A stretch of 64,000 nt of DNA from Lampropedia hyalina DSM 16112. Lineage in GTDB: Bacteria; Pseudomonadota; Gammaproteobacteria; Burkholderiales; Burkholderiaceae_C. The first letter of the stretch is position 1, and every line of letters starts with the position of its first letter. Below the pieces are notes generated by a model. The model was not told the origin of the DNA, made no database searches, and saw only the letters and a list, made by a program, of their open reading frames with translations. A program made the translations under genes and the position numbers. The DNA is taken from NCBI RefSeq assembly GCF_900129055.1, contig NZ_FQUZ01000002.1, positions 87,319-151,318 on the forward strand, in the 5' to 3' direction. Below are positions 7,323 through 17,504 of this stretch, one piece after another.

Positions 7323-10022
7323 TCAGAGCACGATATTCACCAGCTTGCCGGGCACGACGATGACCTTCTTCGGCGCGGCCCCGTTGGCCTGGCGGGCAAA
7401 GGCATCGGAAGCCAGTGCAGCGGCTTCGATGGCCGCCTTGTCGGCAGTGGCGGGCACGGTGACGTTGCCGCGCAGTTTGCCATTGATTTGCAGCACCAGT
7501 TGCAGTTCATCCTGTTGCAGCGCGCGTTCGTCCACCTGCGGCCAGGGTGCATCGAGAATATCGCCAAAGATGGCGGCATAGCCCAGTTCCGCCCAGAGGC
7601 TGTGGGCAATGTGCGGGGTGGCAGGGTAGAGAATGCGCAGCAGAATGGCAAAGCCTTCGGCAGCGGCCAGATGGTCGGCCTCGCCCTCGGCCTTGAAGGC
7701 TTCCAGCGCGTTGAGCATCTTCATGCCGCCCGATACCACGGTGTTGTACTGCATGCGCTGGTAGTCGAAGTCCACCTGTTTCAGCACTGTGTGGATTTCC
7801 AGCCGCAGGGCCTTGGCCGCCTTGCCGAACTCGGCCTGGGGCGCGGCCTGCCGCTGCAACTGCGCCACCGCACCGGTCGCACCACTCTCGGCCAGCTTCG
7901 CCCCAAAGCCCCAGACGCGGCGCAGAAAGCGGTAGCTGCCTTCCACGGCAGAGTCGTTCCACTCCAGCGTCAGCTCCGGCGGGGCCGTGAACATGGTGTA
8001 GAGGCGGGCGGTGTCCGCGCCGTATTTCTCGATCAGGTCTTGCGGATCGACCCCGTTGTTCTTCGACTTGCTCATGGTGCCGATGCCCTCGTAGTCGATG
8101 GCCGTGCCCACGGGCAACACGCCATCGGCACTGTCGATGGCTTTCTTCAGCTTCGCGCCAACGATCTTGCCGCTGTCGTCCTGCACGAATTCCACGTCGC
8201 TGGGCCAGAAGTATTCCTTGCCGCCCTTGGCGGTGCGGCGGCTGAAAATATGGTTCAGCACCATGCCCTGCGTGAGCAGCCGGGTGAAAGGCTCGTCCAC
8301 CTTCACCAGCCCCAGATCGCGCATCACCTTCGTCCAGAAACGCGCGTACAGCAGGTGCAGGATGGCGTGCTCGATACCGCCGATGTACTGGTCCATCGGC
8401 ATCCAGTAGTCCGCGCCCTCGGCCACCATGCGGTCGCTGTTCTGCGGGTCGCAATAGCGCATGAAGTACCAGGAGGAATCGACGAAGGTATCCATCGTGT
8501 CGGTTTCGCGCCGCGCGGGTTTGCCGCAACAGGGGCAGACCACACCAGCGTGGAAGGCTTCGCTTTTCACCAGCGGATTGCCGGAACCATCGGGCACCAG
8601 GTCTTCGGGCAGGACGACGGGCAAATCCTTCTCGGGCACGGGCTGCGGGCCGCAGTCCTCGCAGTGGATGATCGGAATCGGCGTGCCCCAGTAACGCTGG
8701 CGCGACACCCCCCAGTCGCGCAGACGCCAGGTGGTTTTCTTCTCGCCCAGCCCTTGGCCGGCCAGCAGTTCGGCCACCTTGTCCACGGCCTGCCGGTGGC
8801 CCAGGCCATCGAGCACGCCGGAGTTCACACAGGCCGCGCGTGGCTTGTCGCCATACCATTCCTGCCAGCCTTCGGTGGAGAACGCCTCGCCCTCCACGGC
8901 AATCACCTGCTGGATCGGCAGGCCATACTTCTGCGCAAACGCAAAGTCGCGCTCATCGTGCGCGGGCACGCCCATCACCGCGCCGTCGCCATAGCTCATC
9001 AGCACATAGTTGCCGACCCAGACTGGCACGGCCTCGCCCGTGAGCGGGTGCGTGACGAACAGGCCGGTGGGCAGGCCTTCCTTCTCCTTGGTGGCCAGTT
9101 CCGCCTCGGTGTTGCCACCCTTTTTGCATTCCTCGATGAAGGCGGCCAGACCGGCATTGTCCGCTGCCGCGTGCAGGGCCAGCGGATGCTCCGGGGCGAC
9201 CGCGCAGAAGGTCACGCCCATGATGGTGTCGGCACGGGTGGTGAACACATACAGGCGGCCATCCTGAATCAACTGGCCATCGCTGCCCCGGATGTCATGC
9301 GGGAAGGCGAAACGCACGCCCTCGCTCTTGCCGATCCAGTTCTCCTGCATCAGCCGTACCTTGTCGGGCCAGCCCGTCAGCGTGGCCTTGTCGTTGCCCA
9401 ACTGCACATGGTCGAGCAGCTCCTGCGCGTAATCGGTGATCTTCAGGTAATAGCCGGGAATCTCGCGCTTTTCCACCAGCGCACCGGTGCGCCAGCCGCG
9501 CCCGTCGATGACCTGTTCGTTGGCCAGCACCGTCTGATCGACCGGATCCCAGTTCACCACCTGGGTCTTGCGGTAGGCAATGCCCTTTTCCAGCATCTTC
9601 AGGAACAGCCACTGGTTCCAGCGGTAGTAGGCGGGGTCGCAGGTGGCGATCTCGCGGCTCCAGTCGATCGCCAGCCCCATCGCCTGCATCTGCTTCTTCA
9701 TGTAGGCAATGTTCTCGTACGTCCACTGGGCAGGCGGAACCTTGTTCTTCAGCGCGGCATTCTCGGCAGGCAGGCCAAAGGCATCCCAGCCCATCGGCAT
9801 CAGCACGTTGTGCCCCCGCATGCGCAGGCTGCGCGTGAGCATGTCGTTGATCGTGTAGTTGCGCACATGGCCCATGTGCAGCTTGCCGCTGGGGTAAGGC
9901 AGCATGGAGCAGGCGTAGTACTTGGCCTTGTCCGCATCTTCGGTGACGCGGTAGGCATCGGCAGCAGTCCAGTGGGTCTGGGCGGCATGTTCCACGCTCA
10001 GGTGGTCGTATTTTTCTTGCAT
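7323..10022 (-). CDS. leuS: Leucyl-tRNA synthetase
   Basis: Class I aminoacyl-tRNA synthetase charging tRNA-Leu. The 899-residue protein carries the HIGH motif as HMGH ([17 protein letters not shown]), the CP1 editing domain in the middle third (including [11 protein letters not shown] and the [14 protein letters not shown] segment), and the KMSKS motif as TMSKSKNNG. The start MQEKYDH at 10022 is typical; the frame is open far upstream, but that extension has no similarity I recognise and runs into the intergenic region. lptE follows in the same direction. Confidence 0.96.
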   Translation of the reverse strand: MQEKYDHLSVEHAAQTHWTAADAYRVTEDADKAKYYACSMLPYPSGKLHMGHVRNYTINDMLTRSLRMRGHNVLMPMGWDAFGLPAENAALKNKVPPAQWTYENIAYMKKQMQAMGLAIDWSREIATCDPAYYRWNQWLFLKMLEKGIAYRKTQVVNWDPVDQTVLANEQVIDGRGWRTGALVEKREIPGYYLKITDYAQELLDHVQLGNDKATLTGWPDKVRLMQENWIGKSEGVRFAFPHDIRGSDGQLIQDGRLYVFTTRADTIMGVTFCAVAPEHPLALHAAADNAGLAAFIEECKKGGNTEAELATKEKEGLPTGLFVTHPLTGEAVPVWVGNYVLMSYGDGAVMGVPAHDERDFAFAQKYGLPIQQVIAVEGEAFSTEGWQEWYGDKPRAACVNSGVLDGLGHRQAVDKVAELLAGQGLGEKKTTWRLRDWGVSRQRYWGTPIPIIHCEDCGPQPVPEKDLPVVLPEDLVPDGSGNPLVKSEAFHAGVVCPCCGKPARRETDTMDTFVDSSWYFMRYCDPQNSDRMVAEGADYWMPMDQYIGGIEHAILHLLYARFWTKVMRDLGLVKVDEPFTRLLTQGMVLNHIFSRRTAKGGKEYFWPSDVEFVQDDSGKIVGAKLKKAIDSADGVLPVGTAIDYEGIGTMSKSKNNGVDPQDLIEKYGADTARLYTMFTAPPELTLEWNDSAVEGSYRFLRRVWGFGAKLAESGATGAVAQLQRQAAPQAEFGKAAKALRLEIHTVLKQVDFDYQRMQYNTVVSGGMKMLNALEAFKAEGEADHLAAAEGFAILLRILYPATPHIAHSLWAELGYAAIFGDILDAPWPQVDERALQQDELQLVLQINGKLRGNVTVPATADKAAIEAAALASDAFARQANGAAPKKVIVVPGKLVNIVL

Positions 10023-10194
10023 GAGGGGTCTGGGCAATCGGAAGGCAGAAAGCGCGGCCATGCACAGACCAAAGCCTGTTGCACCGCAAAGCCGCCATTT
10101 TAGAACCGGTTCCAGCACAGACCGCCCACGATGCCGCCTCTGATGCCACAGCCGTCGCGTTTGGCTGGCATGTGCCTGACAAACAACCGTTTTG

Positions 10195-10206
10195 CATTTG
10201 CAAATG
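10195..10206. promoter_or_regulatory. Perfect 12-bp palindrome in the leuS / monooxygenase intergenic region
   Basis: CATTTGCAAATG lies 89 bp before the monooxygenase start in the 273-bp gap between two divergent genes. A nearby partial copy (CATTTTCAAAT) begins at 10209. It could be an operator for the sulfur-scavenging-like operon; no regulator gene is adjacent, so this is only a suggestion. Confidence 0.35.
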
Positions 10207-10295
10207 GGCATTTTCAAATAGGAACTTATTCTTTGACGGAAGGCACCCTCCTTCCCTAGCATGGCCGCTTCGCAATTTTTCTGCTTGAGCCGACC

Positions 10296-11654
10296 ATGTC
10301 CACCGCCCCCCGCCAACTCAATCTCAACCTGTTCATCTACCCGAATGGGCACCACGAAGCCGCATGGCGGCATCCGCTGGCGGCGCACCAGCGGGTGCTG
10401 GACGTGAGTTTCTATCAGGAGCTGGCGCAGCAGGCAGAAGCCGCCAAGTTCGATGCCGTGTTCTTTGCCGACGGGCTGGGCATTGGCGACGGAGTGCGCT
10501 ATGCCAGCCGCTTCCACCTGGAGCCGATTACGCTCATCAACGCGCTGGCGGCAGCCACGCAGAAGATCGGCTTCATTGCCACGGCTTCCACCACGTTCTA
10601 CGACCCCTACACGCTGGCGCGGCTGCTGGCCTTCACCGACCACCTGAGCCACGGGCGCGTGGGCTGGAACATCGTCACGTCCAGCCTGAAGCGGGCCGCG
10701 CAGAACTACGGGCTGGCAGAACACCCCAGCCATGCCGCACGCTACGCCCGCGCCCATGAATTCGTCGAGGCCATCGGGCGGCTGTGGGACAGTTGGGAAG
10801 ATGGCGCATTCATCAACGACCCGGCTTCCGGGCTGTTTGCCGACACCGACCGCATTCACCCCGCCCAATTCAGCGGCGAGCACCTGAGCGTGGCCGGTGC
10901 GCTGAATGTGCCACGCTCGCCACAGGGGCGGCCCGTCTATGTGCAGGCCGGTTCGTCCGAAGCCGGACGCGACTTTGCCGCACAATACGCCGAGGCCATC
11001 TTCACCGCGCATCAGACGCTGGAGAGTGCCCAGGCGTTCTACCGCGACGTGAAAGAACGCGCCACGCAACGGGGCCGCAACCCGGCGCACGTCAAGATTC
11101 TGCCCGGCCTCAGCCCCTTCATCGGCTCCACCGAAGCCGAGGCCAAGGCACTGCAACGCGAGTTCGACGAGCTGATCCAGCCGGACTTCTCGCTGCTGCA
11201 ACTGAAGAACCAGTTGGGGCTGGACGTGGACTTGCGCGGCCATGACCTGGACGCGCCCTTCCCGCTGCACCTGATTCCCGACAACCCCGATCAGGCTGAA
11301 CACAGCCGCTTCCAGTTGGTGTTGGACATCGTCAAGCGCGAGCAGCCCACGCTGCGCCAATTACTGCAAAAGCTGGCCGGGGCGCGCGGGCATTTCGTGC
11401 TGGCGGGCACGCCCGAGCAGATTGCCGACCACATCCAGACCTGGTTCGAGCAGGGCGCGGCCGATGGCATCAATGTGATGCCGCCCTGGTTGCCCGGCGG
11501 CTTCGAGGTCTTCACCCGCGAAGTCGTGCCGATTCTGCGCCAGCGCGGACTGTTCCGCGAGGAATACAGCGGCAGCACGCTGCGCGACCACTTCGGCCTG
11601 CCACGCCCCGAAAGCCAGTTTGCCCCGGCACTGGCCCAGGCGCAGGCGGCCTGA
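10296..11654 (+). CDS. LLM-class flavin-dependent monooxygenase (NtaA/SnaA/DszA family)
   Basis: A 452-residue TIM-barrel flavin monooxygenase of the bacterial luciferase-like superfamily, which uses reduced FMN from a partner reductase. Family features include the N-terminal [56 protein letters not shown] and [13 protein letters not shown]. This subfamily oxidises sulfur heterocycles, sulfones, chelators or alkanes; the substrate here is unknown. It opens a same-strand cluster with two binding proteins, a metNI-like transporter and a second monooxygenase, a context typical of organosulfur acquisition. No flavin reductase is present in the cluster. Confidence 0.85.
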   Translation: MSTAPRQLNLNLFIYPNGHHEAAWRHPLAAHQRVLDVSFYQELAQQAEAAKFDAVFFADGLGIGDGVRYASRFHLEPITLINALAAATQKIGFIATASTTFYDPYTLARLLAFTDHLSHGRVGWNIVTSSLKRAAQNYGLAEHPSHAARYARAHEFVEAIGRLWDSWEDGAFINDPASGLFADTDRIHPAQFSGEHLSVAGALNVPRSPQGRPVYVQAGSSEAGRDFAAQYAEAIFTAHQTLESAQAFYRDVKERATQRGRNPAHVKILPGLSPFIGSTEAEAKALQREFDELIQPDFSLLQLKNQLGLDVDLRGHDLDAPFPLHLIPDNPDQAEHSRFQLVLDIVKREQPTLRQLLQKLAGARGHFVLAGTPEQIADHIQTWFEQGAADGINVMPPWLPGGFEVFTREVVPILRQRGLFREEYSGSTLRDHFGLPRPESQFAPALAQAQAA

Positions 11655-11812
11655 CGGCAGGCAACGCAGTCCCGCATTCCAGCACCCCCATCTGCCATGA
11701 ACCCCCTCTGGAAACCTGTGCGCACGCCCCGTACCGGGCGATGTCGGGCCTGTTGCCGACTTTCTGCCCGCGTATTTCCCGTGTCTGCCACACCGTTTTC
11801 AAGGATTCGTTC

Positions 11813-13402
11813 ATGCCTTTGCGATTGTTTGCCCCGTCCACCTATCTGAAAGCCTCCGTGCTGGGCCTGGCTCTGTTGGCCATCTCTGCGTCCAGCCACG
11901 CCCAGCAACCCGTCTACGGTGGCACCCTCACCTGGGCGTTGCGGGTGGAGCCGCCCACGCTGGTGCCCATCAACACCCCGGCTGGCGGGGCGGTGGATGT
12001 GGGGCCGAAGATCGTCGAGGGGCTGCTGACCTACGACGACCAGCTCAACCCCCGGCCGCTGCTGGCCACGGCCTGGGAGGTCGCGCCGGATGGCCTGCGC
12101 TACGAGTTCACATTGCGTCAGGGCGTGAAGTGGCACGACGGCAAGCCGTTCACCTCCGCCGACGTGGCTTATTCCATCTTCACGCTGAAGGAGCACCATT
12201 CGCGTGGCCGCGCCACCTTCGCCCAGGTGCGCGAGGTGCAAACGCCTGATGCGCACACCGCCATCCTGCTGCTGGACAAGCCCGCACCCTATCTGCTGAC
12301 TGCGCTGGCTTCCACCGAATCGCCCATCGTGCCTCGCCATCTGTACGAGGGCAAAGACCTGGGCAGCAACCCGCACAACAACGCCCCCATCGGCACCGGG
12401 CCGTTCGTCTTCAAGGACTGGGTGCGTGGCAGCCACATCACACTGGAGCGCAACCCCGATTACTGGGACAAGCCCCGCCCCTACCTGGACAAGGTGGTGA
12501 TCCGCTTCCTGACCGATGCGAGTGCCCGCGCGGCCGCGCTGGAATCGGGGGATGCGCAGATTTCCGGCAACGCGATTGCCTCGGGCGAGATCGAACGCTT
12601 CGAGAAACTGCCGCATCTGCGCGTCGATAAATCGCCCGCCCGCTACACGGTGCCGTACAACCAGATCATCATCAACCACGAGCACCCCGCGCTGCAAAAA
12701 CTGCCGGTGCGCCAGGCGATTGCCCACGCGGTGTCCATCGATCACATCAACCGGCTGGCATGGCACGGACAGGGCACGCCCTCGGCCACCGCCATCAGCG
12801 TGCCCAGCCGCTACCACGATGCGTCGATTCCGTTCCACACATTCGATCTGAAAGCCGCCGAGAAGCTGCTGGACGACGCGGGCTACCCGCGCGGTGCGGA
12901 TGGCAAACGCTTTGCCGTGCGCCTGACTTCCAACCCCTACACCGAGCGGCGCATTGCCGACATCCTGCGCCAGCAGTTGCAGAAGATCGGCATCGACGCG
13001 GCCATCCATGCCTACGACTTCGGCACTTATGTGAACAAGGTCTATACCGAACGCGCCTTCGACATCAGCGTGGAAGCGCAGTCCAACCTGTTCGACCCCA
13101 CCGTGGGCGTGCAGCGCGTGTACTGGTCGAAGAACTTCCAGATCGGCCTGCCCTTCTCCAACGGGGGCCGCTACGCCAACCCGGAAGCCGACCGGCTGCT
13201 GGAAGCCGCCGCCGTGGAGCCTGACGAGGCCCAGCGCAAGCAACTGTTTGCGCAACTGCAACGCACGCTGTGGGAAGACGTGGCTGCCATCAACATCGGC
13301 CAGCCGCCCGAAACCGTGGTGTACGACCGCAGGCTGATCGATGCCGACCCCACCGCCGAACGCATCTACGGCAGCTTTGCCCACCTCTATTTCACTCCCT
13401 GA
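11813..13402 (+). CDS. ABC transporter substrate-binding protein, family 5 (OppA/DppA-like)
   Basis: Periplasmic solute-binding protein of the peptide/nickel family. The 529 residues start with a signal peptide (LGLALLAISASSHA-QQ) and show the family core: PLLATAWEVAPDGLRYEFTLRQGVKWHDGKPFTSADV, GTGPFVFKDW and LERNPDYWD. The ATG at 11813 has an AAGGA ribosome-binding site; the frame extends 24 codons upstream without a signal peptide. No cognate OppBC-type permease or ATPase is nearby; the transporter encoded next is of the methionine type. It is therefore either an orphan binding protein using a remote permease or a second receptor for the same nutrient. Confidence 0.86.
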   Translation: MPLRLFAPSTYLKASVLGLALLAISASSHAQQPVYGGTLTWALRVEPPTLVPINTPAGGAVDVGPKIVEGLLTYDDQLNPRPLLATAWEVAPDGLRYEFTLRQGVKWHDGKPFTSADVAYSIFTLKEHHSRGRATFAQVREVQTPDAHTAILLLDKPAPYLLTALASTESPIVPRHLYEGKDLGSNPHNNAPIGTGPFVFKDWVRGSHITLERNPDYWDKPRPYLDKVVIRFLTDASARAAALESGDAQISGNAIASGEIERFEKLPHLRVDKSPARYTVPYNQIIINHEHPALQKLPVRQAIAHAVSIDHINRLAWHGQGTPSATAISVPSRYHDASIPFHTFDLKAAEKLLDDAGYPRGADGKRFAVRLTSNPYTERRIADILRQQLQKIGIDAAIHAYDFGTYVNKVYTERAFDISVEAQSNLFDPTVGVQRVYWSKNFQIGLPFSNGGRYANPEADRLLEAAAVEPDEAQRKQLFAQLQRTLWEDVAAINIGQPPETVVYDRRLIDADPTAERIYGSFAHLYFTP

Positions 13403-13427
13403 AACTTCTGCACCAAGGAACCCCTCC

Positions 13428-14234
13428 ATGAAATTCCCCTCGCTTCCCCAACTGCTCGCATCGCTGGGCATGGGCCTGCTGGTCAGCCTCTCTGCGGCAG
13501 CCAGCCCGGCGGCCTCGCACTCCATCACGCTGGGCGTGACCGCTGGCCCCCATGCGCAGATTGCCGAAGCCGTGGCCGAAGTCGCCAAGACCAAGGGACT
13601 GGAAGTGCGGCTGGTGGAATTCACCGATGGCCTGCTGCTCAACACCGCCACCGAACGCGGCGAGATCGATGCCAACGCCTTCCAGCACACGCCGTACCTG
13701 AACCAGCAGGTCAAGGACCGGGGGCTGAAAGTCCAGTCCGTGGCCCGCACCGTGCTGATGCCGATTGCCGGATACTCGCGCCGCGTCCAGAGCCTGGATG
13801 CCCTGCCACAGGGCGCGCAGGTGGCCATTCCCAGCGACCCCACCAACAGTGGCCGTGCCCTGAAACTGCTGGAAGCGGGCGGGCTGCTGAAACTGCGCGA
13901 CGGCGTGAGCTTCGATGCCACGGAACTGGACATCATCGACAACCCGAAGAAGCTGCGCATTCTGCCGCTGGAGCAGGCGCAACTGCCGCGCTCGCTGGAA
14001 GACGTGGATTTCTCCGTCATCAACTCGCACTTCGCCCTCAATGCCGGGCTGGTTCCCAAGCGCGACGCACTGCTGCTGGAAGGCCAGCTCTCGGAATACT
14101 TCTGCCTGATCGGCGTGGGCGAGAAAAACCTTCAGCAGCCCTGGGTTCCAGTGCTGGTGGAGAGCTTCCGTTCGCCCGAAGTGAAAGCCTTCATCGAGAA
14201 GAAGTTCGAGGGCAACATCATTGCAGGCTGGTAA
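13428..14234 (+). CDS. NLPA/MetQ-family substrate-binding protein
   Basis: Binding protein of the MetQ/NlpA family that delivers methionine or related sulfur compounds to a MetNI transporter. The 268-residue protein has a signal sequence (LLASLGMGLLVSLSAAASPAASH) but no lipobox cysteine, whereas most MetQ proteins are lipoproteins. Family segments are VTAGPHAQIAEAV, FQHTPYLNQQ and IPSDPTNSGRALKLLE. The metN-like gene starts 7 bp after its stop and the metI-like gene follows, so they form one transporter. The ligand could be methionine, its sulfoxide or another organosulfur compound. Confidence 0.85.
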   Translation: MKFPSLPQLLASLGMGLLVSLSAAASPAASHSITLGVTAGPHAQIAEAVAEVAKTKGLEVRLVEFTDGLLLNTATERGEIDANAFQHTPYLNQQVKDRGLKVQSVARTVLMPIAGYSRRVQSLDALPQGAQVAIPSDPTNSGRALKLLEAGGLLKLRDGVSFDATELDIIDNPKKLRILPLEQAQLPRSLEDVDFSVINSHFALNAGLVPKRDALLLEGQLSEYFCLIGVGEKNLQQPWVPVLVESFRSPEVKAFIEKKFEGNIIAGW

Positions 14235-14241
14235 TCACCTC

Positions 14242-15399
14242 ATGAGTGCCCTGCCCCACTGGTCATCGGACGATCCCTCGTCGGCCGCCACCGTGCAGTT
14301 CCTGCCACCGGAACCCACCACGGATGCCTCGCCGCGACGGCCCGCGTCCAGTGCCGCAACCCGCCACCGCCCCATCATCCGCATCGAAGGACTGAGCAAG
14401 TCGTATGTGGCGGGTGAGAACGTGCTCGATGGCATCTCGCTGCACGTCGCCCCCGGCTCCATCCACGGCATCATTGGCCGCTCCGGCGCGGGCAAGAGCA
14501 CGCTGGTGCGCTGCCTGAACCGGCTGGAAACGCCCAGCGCGGGGCAGATCGAAATCGACGGGCAGGACATCACCCGCCTGCACGGCGCGGCCCTGCGGCA
14601 GGCACGGCGCAGCATCGGCATGGTGTTCCAGCATTTCAACCTGCTGTCCTCGCGCACGGCAGCGGGCAATGTCGCCCTGCCGCTGGAACTGGCCGGGCAC
14701 AGTGCCGCACAGATTCGCCAGCGCGTGCCCGAACTGCTGGCCCTGGTGGGGCTGGCGCACAAGGCTGATGCCTATCCGGTGGAACTCTCCGGCGGGCAGA
14801 AGCAGCGCGTGGGCATTGCCCGCGCCCTCGCACTGGAGCCGCGCATCCTGCTCTCGGACGAGGCCACCTCCGCACTCGACCCGGAAACCACCGAACAGAC
14901 GCTGCAACTGCTCAAGCGCATCAACCAGCGGCTGGGGCTGACCATCGTGCTCATCAGCCACGAGATGGAAGTGGTGCGCGACATCGCCAGCCACGTCACC
15001 GTGCTGGAGCATGGCCGGGTGATCGAATCCGGCCCCACCTACGATGTGTTTGCCTTTCCGCAAACCCCCACCGCACGCCGCTTTCTCAGCAGTATCGTCG
15101 CGCACGACCTGCCCGAGGCACTCGCCAGCCGCATCCAGCCGCAACCCGCGCCCGGCAGTGCGCCCGCCATCCGGCTGGTGCTGGCCCATGCGGCGGCCAG
15201 CATGCCCGTCATCGCGCTGCTGCACCAGCACTTCGGCATTCAGGCCCGCATCCTGCATGGCCGCGTGGACACCATCGGCGGGCAACCGCTGGGCGTGCTG
15301 ACGCTGGCCCTGCCCCACGCCGATGTCCGGCTGGACGAGGTGCTGGCCTGGCTGCGCCAACCAGGATTGCACACGGAGTTTCTCGGCCATGCTCTCTGA
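14242..15399 (+). CDS. metN: MetN-like ABC transporter ATPase
   Basis: ATP-hydrolysing subunit of a methionine-type importer. The 385-residue protein contains Walker A GRSGAGKST, the signature LSGGQKQRVGIARAL, and Walker B RILLSDEATSALD, where Ser precedes the Asp as is common in MetN. The C-terminal 85 or so residues are a NIL-type regulatory domain. An unusual N-terminal extension of about 45 residues rich in Ser, Pro and Ala precedes the ABC domain (which starts IIRIEGLSKSY). The ATG at 14242 was chosen over a TTG 21 bp upstream inside the preceding gene. Confidence 0.88.
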   Translation: MSALPHWSSDDPSSAATVQFLPPEPTTDASPRRPASSAATRHRPIIRIEGLSKSYVAGENVLDGISLHVAPGSIHGIIGRSGAGKSTLVRCLNRLETPSAGQIEIDGQDITRLHGAALRQARRSIGMVFQHFNLLSSRTAAGNVALPLELAGHSAAQIRQRVPELLALVGLAHKADAYPVELSGGQKQRVGIARALALEPRILLSDEATSALDPETTEQTLQLLKRINQRLGLTIVLISHEMEVVRDIASHVTVLEHGRVIESGPTYDVFAFPQTPTARRFLSSIVAHDLPEALASRIQPQPAPGSAPAIRLVLAHAAASMPVIALLHQHFGIQARILHGRVDTIGGQPLGVLTLALPHADVRLDEVLAWLRQPGLHTEFLGHAL

Positions 15400-16096
15400 A
15401 CTGCTCGCTCCCTTCATCGCCCCCGCGCTGCTCAACATCCTGCTGGTGTCGCTGCAACAGACCCTCGCCATGGTCTCGGTGGCCGCCGTCATCTCCGCGC
15501 TGCTGGGGCTGCCGCTGGGCGTGCTGCTGGTCGTCACCGAACGCGGGCACATCCTGCCGCACCGGTTGCTGCACCGCAGTGTCGGCACCGTGGTGAACCT
15601 GATCCGCTCCACGCCCTTCATCATCCTGATGGTGTCCATCATCCCGCTCACGCGCCTGCTGGTCGGCACCACCGTGGGCACGACCGCCGCCATCGTGCCG
15701 CTGACGATTGCCATCACGCCGCTGTTCGCGCGGCTGGTGGAAGCGGCGGTGCGCGAGGTGGATCGCGGCCTGATCGATGCCGCGCTGGCGATGGGCGGCT
15801 CGCCCTGGCAGATCATTCGCAAGGTGCTGGTTCCCGAAGCCCTGCCCGGCATCGTCGCGGGCCTGACCGTCACGCTGGTGAGCCTGATCGGCTACTCCAC
15901 GATGGCCGGCGTGGTCGGTGGCGGCGGGCTGGGCGATCTGGGCATCCGCTTCGGCTACCAGCGGTTCATGCCCGAAGTCATGCTCATGGTCATCGTCGTG
16001 CTCGTGGTCATGGTGCAGTCCGTGCAATTCGTGGGCGACCGCGCCGCCCGTGCCGTCAATCACCGCCTGCAACGCCGCCGCCAACAACCTGTTTGA
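15389..16096 (+). CDS. metI: MetI-like ABC transporter permease
   Basis: Membrane subunit pairing with the MetN-like ATPase. The 235 residues form about five transmembrane helices, with the MetI-typical LIRSTPFIILMVSIIPLTRLLVGT and the coupling EAA loop (AAVREVDRGLIDAALAMGGSPWQII). Its start overlaps the end of metN by 11 bp, implying translational coupling. An earlier in-frame start at 15323 would lie within metN and lacks a membrane segment, so the ATG at 15389 is preferred. Confidence 0.9.
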   Translation: MLSELLAPFIAPALLNILLVSLQQTLAMVSVAAVISALLGLPLGVLLVVTERGHILPHRLLHRSVGTVVNLIRSTPFIILMVSIIPLTRLLVGTTVGTTAAIVPLTIAITPLFARLVEAAVREVDRGLIDAALAMGGSPWQIIRKVLVPEALPGIVAGLTVTLVSLIGYSTMAGVVGGGGLGDLGIRFGYQRFMPEVMLMVIVVLVVMVQSVQFVGDRAARAVNHRLQRRRQQPV

Positions 16097-16142
16097 CGGC
16101 AGCGTTTGCGCATCCTCTCTCTCACCTTCACCGCACAACACC

Positions 16143-17474
16143 ATGTCCCATTCACACACCCCCGACGCGGCCCAACCCCGGCGCAGCCTGCACCTCAACG
16201 TCAATATGCTCAGCTCCGGCTTCCTGCCCTCCGCGTGGCGGTATGCCGACAGCCGACCCGATGCCTTCATCGACATCGACCACTACCTGCAAATTGCCCG
16301 TACCGCCGAACGCGGCAAACTCGACGCGCTGTTCCTGGCCGATCAGGTCTCGATTGCCGACCGCATCGACCTGCGCCCCATCAACGCGCTGGAACCCACC
16401 GTGCTGCTGGCCGCCCTGTCCACGGCCACCACGCACATCGGCCTCATCGGCACCGCATCCACCACCTACAGCGACCCGTACAACCTCGCGCGGCGTTTCG
16501 CCTCGCTCGACCACATCAGCCACGGGCGCGTGGCCTGGAACATCGTCACCTCCTCCGATGCGGCCGCCAGCCACAACTTCGGCCTGAACGGCCCGCTGGC
16601 ACACACCACCCGCTACGAACGCGCCGCCGAATTCGTCGATGTCGTCAAGGCCCTCTGGCACAGTTGGGAGGCCGATGCCCTCGTGGGCGACAAGGCCACC
16701 GGCCGCTTTGCCGACCCCGCCAAAATCCACGCCATCGACCACAAGGGCACGTTCCTTGACGTGCGCGGCCCGCTCAACGTGCCACGCACCCCGCAAGGCC
16801 GCCCGTTGCTGGTACAGGCTGGCGGCTCCGGTGATGGCCGCGCCCTGGCCGCCCGCCATGCCGATGCGGTGTTCTCCGCCTCGCAGTCGCTGGAAGAAGC
16901 CATTGCCTACGCACACGACCTGCGCCAACGTGCCCAGACCTTCGGGCGCGACCCCGGCAGCATCGTGGTACTGCCCGGCCTGACCACCATCATCGGCGGC
17001 ACCGTCGAAGAAGCCGAACGGCGCAAGCGAGACTTGCTCGACCTGCTGGACATCGACTACGCCATCAGCCGCCTCTCCGGCGTGCTCGGCATCGATCCAT
17101 CGCGCCTGCACCCCGACAGAGAACTGCCCGACGACATCCCCCTGCCCCAGGACGGCGGCCACACCTTCTTCCACGCCACCCTCGCACAGGCACGCGCCCA
17201 TCGCTACACATTCCGCCAACTGGTGTACGCCCTGGCGGGCGGCACGGGCCACCGCGTCGTCACCGGCACCCCGGAACAGATTGCCGACGACATTGAACAC
17301 TGGTTCAAGGCAGGCGCGGCAGACGGCTTCAACCTCATGCCCGATGTACTGCCCAGCGGCCTGACCGCCTTCGTGGACGGCGTGGTTCCGCTGCTGCAAC
17401 AACGCGGGCTGTTCCGCCAGGACTACGCAGAAACCACCCTGCGCGAACGCTTCGGCCTGCCCGTGCCGGGTTGA
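16143..17474 (+). CDS. Second LLM-class flavin-dependent monooxygenase (NtaA/SnaA/DszA family)
   Basis: A 443-residue paralogue of the monooxygenase that opens the cluster. It shares the same landmarks ([77 protein letters not shown]). It lies 46 bp downstream of the metI-like gene and ends the operon. Having two diverged paralogues suggests sequential oxidation or different substrates brought in by the transporter. The ATG at 16143 gives the family N-terminus; longer readings run back into metI. Confidence 0.85.
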   Translation: MSHSHTPDAAQPRRSLHLNVNMLSSGFLPSAWRYADSRPDAFIDIDHYLQIARTAERGKLDALFLADQVSIADRIDLRPINALEPTVLLAALSTATTHIGLIGTASTTYSDPYNLARRFASLDHISHGRVAWNIVTSSDAAASHNFGLNGPLAHTTRYERAAEFVDVVKALWHSWEADALVGDKATGRFADPAKIHAIDHKGTFLDVRGPLNVPRTPQGRPLLVQAGGSGDGRALAARHADAVFSASQSLEEAIAYAHDLRQRAQTFGRDPGSIVVLPGLTTIIGGTVEEAERRKRDLLDLLDIDYAISRLSGVLGIDPSRLHPDRELPDDIPLPQDGGHTFFHATLAQARAHRYTFRQLVYALAGGTGHRVVTGTPEQIADDIEHWFKAGAADGFNLMPDVLPSGLTAFVDGVVPLLQQRGLFRQDYAETTLRERFGLPVPG

Positions 17475-17504
17475 GGAAGGTCTGCCAGACGCATCAGTGG
17501 CGCA

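Noticed and set aside
7488..10103. 871-codon open frame antisense to leuS
   Set aside because: A shadow frame produced by GC-rich codon bias; composition is His/Arg/Gly/Gln-rich and has no domain, while leuS on the other strand is unmistakable.
10023..11360. Upstream extension of the leuS frame to 1345 codons
   Set aside because: It passes antisense through the monooxygenase gene; LeuS homologues start at MQEKYDH.
11291..14059. 922-codon minus-strand frame across the binding-protein genes
   Set aside because: Antisense shadow; both binding proteins on the plus strand have clear signal peptides and family motifs.
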